DNA of 6,478 bases, from contig JAEENF010000110.1 in NCBI GenBank assembly GCA_016283605.1, positions 1 through 6,478 of the forward strand. The letters run 5' to 3'. The DNA comes from Prevotella sp. Its GTDB lineage: Bacteria; Bacteroidota; Bacteroidia; Bacteroidales; Bacteroidaceae. Each line of letters opens with the position of its first letter. Within the stretch, counting starts at the first letter, position 1. A program made the position numbers and the translations under genes. Positions 1 to 5,189 of the stretch are shown here, one piece after another. A model generated the notes under the pieces. The model made no database searches. It saw only the letters and a program-made list of their open reading frames with translations, and was not told where the DNA came from.

Positions 1-47
1 ATTTGTACTTTAAAATCTACAAGCCTAACAGAATAGACATCAAATAT

Positions 48-1028
48 ATGACTAGACGGATACGATTATATGTGATGCTGACGGTAGGGGTGGGGTTTGC
101 GATATTCTTCGCCATCCTCATGACGATGTACTCTCAGTCTGCCAAGACTGACAGGCATGCCCGTTATGTCGGCATCATAAACATCGCTTCGGAGAAGATT
201 GCCAGGACGGTCAGAGGTATGGAGATGAGCGCCATGATCGTGTTCGACGAAGTGGGGAAGCACCTGGACTCGCCGGAGGCGGTGATAGCTGCTTTGGAGA
301 GCAAGACCAGTCTGAACCCTGATGTGCGAGGCTACTTTGCAGCATTTGAGCCCAAATATTTCCCACGGAAGGGAACGTGGTTCGAGCCATACGTGGTGCA
401 TGTCGATACCAGCGCGTTCGAGGTCCGCATGGTGGGCTCAGCCCGTCATAACTACCATAAGTCAGACTGGTATGTCCGTGCAAAGCAGTCGAGCGAGAGT
501 TTCTGGTCGGACCCCTATTATTACTACGACGGTTCAGACATCAGCGGACACTACACGACGTTTGTCCAGCCGGTGTACGACGCTCAGAAGCGCCTGGCCT
601 GCGTATGCGGAGCGGATATGACTTTCGAATGGCTGAGCATGGAATTACAGCGCATCGATGACAGCTTCAGGAACAATGAACTGCTGCAACGCTACCTGCT
701 GACCGGTGAGGACGACTTCTATACGGTGGTGATCAACGACGACGGCAGCTGCATAGCCGGTCCAGAGGGCAAGGGTGTGTCGCTGACGCAGGAACAACTG
801 GTGCAGAGCCTGGCGAAAAAGAAAAGCGGCTCGATGGACCTGGATGTCATGGGTGTGCCCTCGACGGTGTATTACTGCCCTATCGATCATGTTGACTGGT
901 CGGTAGCCATCGTTGTCGCTAAGCAGGACTTATGGGACTCGTTGTTGAAGACGGGTATCGCCTTGCTGCTGGTGGCTGTTATTGTCTTATTCCTTGTATG
1001 GAGATTTATTCATGTTGAAACTAAGTAA
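48..1028 (+). CDS. Membrane-anchored dCache receptor without output domain
   Basis: Predicted inner-membrane protein of 326 aa. A short basic N-terminus (MTRRIR) leads into a membrane helix at about residues 7-27. A periplasmic double-Cache (PDC-like) sensor follows at about 35-298, and a second helix at about 303-321. The protein stops five residues later (HVETK), so there is no HAMP, kinase or phosphatase domain. Sensor landmarks are an EPKYFP motif, Trp141-Tyr142, and W-S-D-P at 153-156, all matched at the same spacing in the next two genes. dCache domains bind small extracellular ligands in chemoreceptors and kinases; the ligand here is unknown. The ATG at 48 was chosen because it puts the basic residues directly before the helix. 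An in-frame TTG at 3 would add 15 residues, and the frame stays open to the window edge. The 3' end overlaps the next gene by 17 bp, suggesting co-expression. I infer an accessory receptor subunit. Confidence 0.82.
   Translation: MTRRIRLYVMLTVGVGFAIFFAILMTMYSQSAKTDRHARYVGIINIASEKIARTVRGMEMSAMIVFDEVGKHLDSPEAVIAALESKTSLNPDVRGYFAAFEPKYFPRKGTWFEPYVVHVDTSAFEVRMVGSARHNYHKSDWYVRAKQSSESFWSDPYYYYDGSDISGHYTTFVQPVYDAQKRLACVCGADMTFEWLSMELQRIDDSFRNNELLQRYLLTGEDDFYTVVINDDGSCIAGPEGKGVSLTQEQLVQSLAKKKSGSMDLDVMGVPSTVYYCPIDHVDWSVAIVVAKQDLWDSLLKTGIALLLVAVIVLFLVWRFIHVETK
1000..1003 (+). promoter_or_regulatory. Ribosome binding site that fixes the start of the second sensor gene
   Basis: GGAG lies 8 nt upstream of the ATG at 1012, inside the last codons of the preceding gene. 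It supports ATG 1012 (MLKLSKITI) over the in-frame TTG at 982, which would add ten residues and lacks a comparable site. Confidence 0.55.
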
Positions 1029-2544
1029 GATAACCATTCCTTATACATCGCTACGACTGCACCTGATGGTGGTCATAGAGATGGTTCTGCTGCTGTTGCT
1101 GTCGCTGGGAGTGATGCTCTATTTCTCGCGGCAGGCACTGGAGGATGAGGCCCGCGACGATGCAGAGCACGCACTGGAGGGCGCAGAGCAGCACATCGAC
1201 AATATTCTGATGACGGTCGAGCAGACCACGTATAATGTCTATCAGGACCTGCAGTGGCACCTGGACCAGCCTGACCGTATGTTTACCTACTGTCGCAACA
1301 TCGTGGAGACCTATCCTTATATCGTAGGGTGTGCCGTAGCCTTCAAACCGAATTACTATCCGGGCCGCGAGCTGTTCATGGCTTATGTCCACAGATCAGG
1401 CTGGAAACAGGGGGAGGCCCACTTGGTGTCTTCCGGGAGCTTTGGCGACAGACCGTATACAGAACAACTGTGGTACACGTTACCGATGTCAACGGGACAT
1501 GCCTGCTGGACCGATCCTCTGCCAGAGGAGGAGGACGAGGGTGTGACGCTCTCCTTCTGTCTGCCCATCATCGACAGCCATGCGGAGTGCGTGGGAGTCA
1601 TTGTGGTCGACCTGCCCACCTCTGTGCTGTCGAAAATCGTGCATGCGACCAAGCCCTCACCCAACAGTTACTGCGTATTGCTGAGCAGCAACGGTTCATA
1701 TATTGTCCATCCCAATACAGATAAGCTGTCGAAAACGGCAACGGTGTGGGAACTTGTCGACGCGCAAGAAGACCAGTCGGCACGCGAGGCAGCAGAAGCC
1801 GTGATGTCCGGCGAAAAGGGCTCTACGACCTTCCAGTTGAATCAGAAGAACTGGTACGTGTTCTATAAGCCATTCCATCATGTCGCGTCGATAGACCAGC
1901 CCATGAACCCGTTGGGGTGGAATGCTGGTATGGTGTACCTCAAGGACGATATCCTTGGCGGCTACTACACCCTGGTCTGGATGGTGCTGGCTATCACCGT
2001 CGCCGGTATATTGCTCTTCTGGTTGCTCTGCCGAATGGTCATCCGTCGTCAGATGCAGCCCCTGCGTATGCTGACACGTTCAGCAAAGCGCGTGGCAGGA
2101 GGTGATTACACCCAGACCGTGCCTGTGGCGCAGCGCGACGACGAGATCGGACAGCTGCAGGACCTCTTCCGACGTATGCAACTGTCGCTGGCGGCAAAGT
2201 CGACGGAACTGGAACAGTTGACGAATAGACTGACAAAACGTAGCGAAGAGTTGCGTAAGGCCTATGGTAATGCACAGGGCTCCGACCGTATGAAGACCAC
2301 CTTCCTGCACTACATGACGACGCAGATGACGGAGCCTGCGGATCTCATCGAACGAAGCGTCATGAAACTCTGCAACAATTATGATACACTCAGTCCTCAG
2401 GAGGCCGACTTCGAGCTGGGTGTCATCAAGGAGCAGAGTGAGAAGGTGCTCGACTTGCTCGACCACATGGTGGAGGCACTGAAGATTGAGGCCGAAGAGG
2501 CCGAGAAGAGCGTCAAGGAAAGAAAGGAGGTGAGCCATGAGTAA
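1012..2544 (+). CDS. dCache-HAMP sensor with degenerate histidine-kinase DHp domain, no ATPase domain
   Basis: Predicted inner-membrane protein of 510 aa. Order: membrane helix (about 17-38); periplasmic dCache sensor (about 45-315) with KPNYYP, Trp154-Tyr155 and W-T-D-P at 166-169; second helix (about 320-343); HAMP linker (about 340-392) with Pro350 and the Glu378-Ile379-Gly380 signature; coiled coil (about 390-425); then a two-helix segment resembling a HisKA/DHp domain. The H-box of true kinases (FLxxMSHEIRTP) aligns with residues 431-442, reading FLHYMTTQMTEP. The phospho-acceptor His is therefore Thr437, and the acidic and Arg positions are also lost. His433 is four residues too early. 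The protein ends soon after the second DHp helix with no HATPase_c domain, so it should not autophosphorylate. It overlaps its neighbours by 17 and 8 bp. I infer a pseudokinase receptor that may pair with the following kinase through HAMP and DHp; a simple degenerate kinase remnant is the alternative. Confidence 0.85.
   Translation: MLKLSKITIPYTSLRLHLMVVIEMVLLLLLSLGVMLYFSRQALEDEARDDAEHALEGAEQHIDNILMTVEQTTYNVYQDLQWHLDQPDRMFTYCRNIVETYPYIVGCAVAFKPNYYPGRELFMAYVHRSGWKQGEAHLVSSGSFGDRPYTEQLWYTLPMSTGHACWTDPLPEEEDEGVTLSFCLPIIDSHAECVGVIVVDLPTSVLSKIVHATKPSPNSYCVLLSSNGSYIVHPNTDKLSKTATVWELVDAQEDQSAREAAEAVMSGEKGSTTFQLNQKNWYVFYKPFHHVASIDQPMNPLGWNAGMVYLKDDILGGYYTLVWMVLAITVAGILLFWLLCRMVIRRQMQPLRMLTRSAKRVAGGDYTQTVPVAQRDDEIGQLQDLFRRMQLSLAAKSTELEQLTNRLTKRSEELRKAYGNAQGSDRMKTTFLHYMTTQMTEPADLIERSVMKLCNNYDTLSPQEADFELGVIKEQSEKVLDLLDHMVEALKIEAEEAEKSVKERKEVSHE
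2523..2533 (+). promoter_or_regulatory. Extended Shine-Dalgarno site for the histidine kinase
   Basis: AAAGGAGGTGA is a near-complete complement of the 3' end of 16S rRNA. Its GGAGG core ends 6 nt before the ATG at 2537, and it lies within the final codons of the upstream gene. It settles the kinase start and suggests strong initiation in addition to translational coupling through the 8-bp overlap. Confidence 0.75.
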
Positions 2545-4465
2545 GATCAGTCGCAGCCTGTCGCGCAAACTCAGTATCGGCATCATGCTGATGGCTGTAC
2601 CCATCTTCGTGTTGTCGCTGGGTGTCTTCTTCCTCCAGTCGCTCAACCTCATCCGTCACGAGGTCACCGAGCTTTCTGGCAGCCTCCTCCATTCTGTCAT
2701 ACAGCGTGTCAGCAACGATATGTACAGCATAGAAGCATCGACCAATGCCAATGCGTGGCTGCTGGAGGAACACTTCACCCCTGACTCGCTGGAATCCATC
2801 TCGCGGCGTCTCGTCAGGCTGAATCCGCACGTTCTGAGCAGCTCCGTCTGTGTCGTACCGGATAGGTTTCCGCAGTATGGGCGGGGACTGTCGGTATACA
2901 CCGTCAACGAGGATGACACGATAGTCACCACCCGCGAAACGGACTACGACTATTTTGACAAGGGATGGTATAAGATTCCAGTCGCCACAGGTGAAGCAGG
3001 ATGGGTAGACCCCTTCGACGGACATGCCGAGGGAACCATCGAACACAACGAAGCCGTGGCCACCTATTGCCGGCCATTGCGTTCGGAGGATGGACAGATC
3101 ATAGGTGTCCTTGCTACCGACATATTGTTCTCTCATTTGGCCAAGACCGTCAACGACATCGAACTGCCTTATCCGCATGCCTATTTCGTGCTGACAGGCC
3201 AAGACGGACGATTCTTCATACACCCCGACACCACACGGCTGTTCCGTAAGACCATCTATACCGATGCTGACCCGCGACAGGATGCCGACAGGATAGCTCT
3301 GGGACACGAGATGGCTGACGGCAGGCAGGGAACGATGCATATCAAGGTTAACGGCACACTCTGCCATGTGAGTTACCAGCCTGTTCCTGGTACCGACTGG
3401 AGCCTGGCACTGGTATGTCCCGAGAAGGAGATTCTGACCGACTACCGCCATCTGGGGTATGTCATCGCCGTGTTGATTCTCTTGGGACTGCTGGGCATCC
3501 TCTGGCTCAGCAACCGTGTCGTCAGACATACCATCAGCCCGATCAACCGGATGCTCGATACAACGCGTCATATCACTGAGGGCAACTATGCCGAGACCAT
3601 TCCGCAGTCCGAACAGAATGACGACATCGGACACTTGCAGAACGCCTTAGCCTCCATGCAACAGAAGTTGCGCGACCACATGGGGAGCATCCGTCAGACG
3701 GCCGAAGCCCTCAAGAAGCGTAATGAGCAGCATGCCCGCGATATGGAACTGGCCGAAGAGACGGTTAAGAGGAAGAACCTGTTTATCCAGAACCTGTCGC
3801 ACCAGATACGCACACCGTTGAATGTCATCATCGGTTTCGGCAACGTACTCCACGATAGCATTGCTTTGCGAAATACGAAGAATGCCGCCAGGAGTCCTTT
3901 CCAGGAAGGGAAACTGAGCGAAATGACAGGCATGATGAAGTATAATGCCAACCACCTGAAACGGATGGTGCTGATGCTGTTCGACAGTTCGTCGACAACA
4001 AATGCTGATGAACTGATGGCTAACCGTCACGATGAAGTGTCGTGCAATGATGTGGCTCGCGAATGTATTGACTATACCCTCGGACACTTCCCACGGGTGA
4101 ATGTCAGCTTAGAGACCGAACTGTCCGATGCTGTTAAGATTCTGACCAATCGCCTCTATCTCATGAGGACCATCCGCGAGTTGCTTTACAATGCTGCCAA
4201 GTTCTCTGACGGCAAGCATATCAAGTTGTATATCACACAGAACGACACTTCCGTCTTTTTCACCGTTGAGGATGTGGGACCAGGTCTGCCCGACAATGCT
4301 GACGAACTGATATACAAGCCGTTTTCCAAGATTGACGACCTTACAGATGGTCTCGGACTCGGTCTGCCTCTTACCAAACGGCATGCACTCAGTCTGGGTG
4401 GTGACCTCACCTATGATGACAGCTATCATGGCGGATGTCGGTTTATTGTCGAAATGCCTAGATAA
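2537..4465 (+). CDS. dCache-HAMP sensor histidine kinase
   Basis: Predicted inner-membrane histidine kinase of 642 aa. Order: membrane helix (about 13-35); periplasmic dCache sensor (about 40-303) with Trp144-Tyr145 and W-V-D-P at 156-159; second helix (about 306-328); HAMP (about 325-380) with Pro335 and Asp363-Ile364-Gly365; coiled coil (about 380-412); HisKA with LSHQIRTPLN and phospho-acceptor His422; HATPase_c to the C-terminus. The ATPase shows the N-box around Asn552 (ELLYNAAKFS), the G1 box Asp579-V-G-P-Gly583, an F-box (YKPFSK) and the G2 box around 605-611 (GLGLGLP). All ATP-binding boxes look intact, so activity is expected. One oddity is Gln423 directly after His422, where the family usually has Glu or Asp. 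There is no attached receiver domain and no response regulator in the window, so its partner is unknown. It is the only catalytically complete member of the three-receptor cassette. Confidence 0.95.
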   Translation: MSKISRSLSRKLSIGIMLMAVPIFVLSLGVFFLQSLNLIRHEVTELSGSLLHSVIQRVSNDMYSIEASTNANAWLLEEHFTPDSLESISRRLVRLNPHVLSSSVCVVPDRFPQYGRGLSVYTVNEDDTIVTTRETDYDYFDKGWYKIPVATGEAGWVDPFDGHAEGTIEHNEAVATYCRPLRSEDGQIIGVLATDILFSHLAKTVNDIELPYPHAYFVLTGQDGRFFIHPDTTRLFRKTIYTDADPRQDADRIALGHEMADGRQGTMHIKVNGTLCHVSYQPVPGTDWSLALVCPEKEILTDYRHLGYVIAVLILLGLLGILWLSNRVVRHTISPINRMLDTTRHITEGNYAETIPQSEQNDDIGHLQNALASMQQKLRDHMGSIRQTAEALKKRNEQHARDMELAEETVKRKNLFIQNLSHQIRTPLNVIIGFGNVLHDSIALRNTKNAARSPFQEGKLSEMTGMMKYNANHLKRMVLMLFDSSSTTNADELMANRHDEVSCNDVARECIDYTLGHFPRVNVSLETELSDAVKILTNRLYLMRTIRELLYNAAKFSDGKHIKLYITQNDTSVFFTVEDVGPGLPDNADELIYKPFSKIDDLTDGLGLGLPLTKRHALSLGGDLTYDDSYHGGCRFIVEMPR

Positions 4466-5141
4466 AGTTGAAACGTTGAAAGAGGTCGAAAAAAAAGTCA
4501 TTGTTACTGTATGGGTACTGCTGACGGCTCTCACGACTAGTGCCCAGCTCCCCTATTTTGCTGCCACCGTGGGCGACGGCAAGCTGTATGGCTATTCGTC
4601 GGTGAAAGTCCGTCCAGGCATCAACCATCAAGAGACTTATACCACCTTTCAGTATGGGCTTGGTCAGTGTTTCGCTACGGGTATCGACCTCTATACCGGT
4701 CCCGACTGTGCCTATTGGGGAACGCTGGTACGCTACGGACAGTCACTCAGTAAGTGGTTCAATATAGGCGCAGAAGTCACTCCGTCATTCAACCTCAACA
4801 ACTCCTTCCGTTTCTCCTATCTCACCTCGGCGCTATACCTGAATGGTGCTATTTCGGCCAACGGACGCCTGTTCTGGTGTACCAATATGTGGTGGATTGT
4901 AAACGACGGCAGCGACAACACGTTCTCCAACTACGAGTATCTGGGATACAACATCCCCCTGAAGAACGGTCATGGCATAACGCCTATGGTAGGAGCCATC
5001 CACTCATGGAAGATGGATCAGAGCGTTGACATGGCTGCTGGTTTTTACTATACCGTCAAGAACTGGAGCCTCTATGTCTGGGGCAACGATTTCCTGAAAA
5101 GCCATCCCCGACTGATTATAGGCGCTGAATTTGTGCTGTAG
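4428..5141 (+). CDS. Predicted small outer-membrane beta-barrel protein with signal peptide
   Basis: Predicted secreted protein; I do not recognise a named family. From the ATG at 4428 it is 237 aa. Lys22-Lys23 precede a hydrophobic stretch (VIVTVWVLLTALT) and a likely signal-peptidase site after T-S-A39, with Gln40 starting the mature chain. The mature part of about 198 aa is rich in Gly, Tyr, Trp, Ser and Asn, with alternating hydrophobic/polar stretches (for example WFNIGAEVTPSFNL and LYLNGAISANGRLFW). It ends in a hydrophobic IIGAEFVL strand, as outer-membrane barrels do. The start is uncertain. ATG 4428 overlaps the kinase gene by 38 bp and gives a long n-region. TTG 4476 gives a more normal 24-residue signal peptide but is a rare start with no obvious ribosome site. 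The overlap suggests co-transcription with the receptor genes, so it may belong to the same response; that link is inference. Confidence 0.75.
   Translation: MADVGLLSKCLDKVETLKEVEKKVIVTVWVLLTALTTSAQLPYFAATVGDGKLYGYSSVKVRPGINHQETYTTFQYGLGQCFATGIDLYTGPDCAYWGTLVRYGQSLSKWFNIGAEVTPSFNLNNSFRFSYLTSALYLNGAISANGRLFWCTNMWWIVNDGSDNTFSNYEYLGYNIPLKNGHGITPMVGAIHSWKMDQSVDMAAGFYYTVKNWSLYVWGNDFLKSHPRLIIGAEFVL
4467..4481 (+). repeat. Short direct repeat GTTGAAA-c-GTTGAAA at the kinase/barrel junction
   Basis: Two exact copies of GTTGAAA separated by one base lie just after the kinase stop codon and span the candidate TTG start (4476) of the barrel gene. An 8-A run (4489-4496) follows within the signal-peptide coding region. 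Two copies could be chance. Confidence 0.35.
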
Positions 5142-5143
5142 TT

Positions 5144-5175
5144 CACAAAAATAAACCCCTCACTCGGGTGAGGGG
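5144..5175 (-). terminator. Intrinsic terminator for the GH94 gene, possibly bidirectional
   Basis: CCCCTCAC (5156-5163), a TCGG tetraloop, and GTGAGGGG (5168-5175) form a perfect GC-rich 8-bp stem. Read on the minus strand, the hairpin comes just after the GH94 stop and is followed by TTTATTTTTGTG, a good T-rich tail. Read on the plus strand it lacks a T tail, so any termination of the convergent barrel gene would be weaker. A second TGAGGGG copy (5176-5182) could pair with the same left arm. Confidence 0.75.
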
Positions 5176-5189
5176 TGAGGGGGAAAACG

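Noticed and set aside
1..47. Possible Bacteroides-type promoter (TACTTTAA at 6-13, loosely like TAnnTTTG) before the first receptor gene
   Set aside because: Only part of the -7 element matches and the -33 region would lie outside the window. The reading frame is also open to the edge, so it is not certain that this stretch is non-coding.
982..1011. TTG at 982 as start of the second receptor
   Set aside because: ATG 1012 has a GGAG site at good spacing and gives a normal N-terminus before the first membrane helix.
2080..2652. Minus-strand open frame of 190 codons across the junction of the second and third receptor genes
   Set aside because: It is antisense to the HAMP and DHp coding sequence and spans a gene boundary, with no domain or ribosome site.
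2513..3634. Long open frame of 373 codons on the minus strand, opposite the kinase gene
   Set aside because: It lies fully antisense to a well-supported TM-dCache-HAMP coding region, has no recognisable domain, and is explained by the codon bias of the opposite strand.
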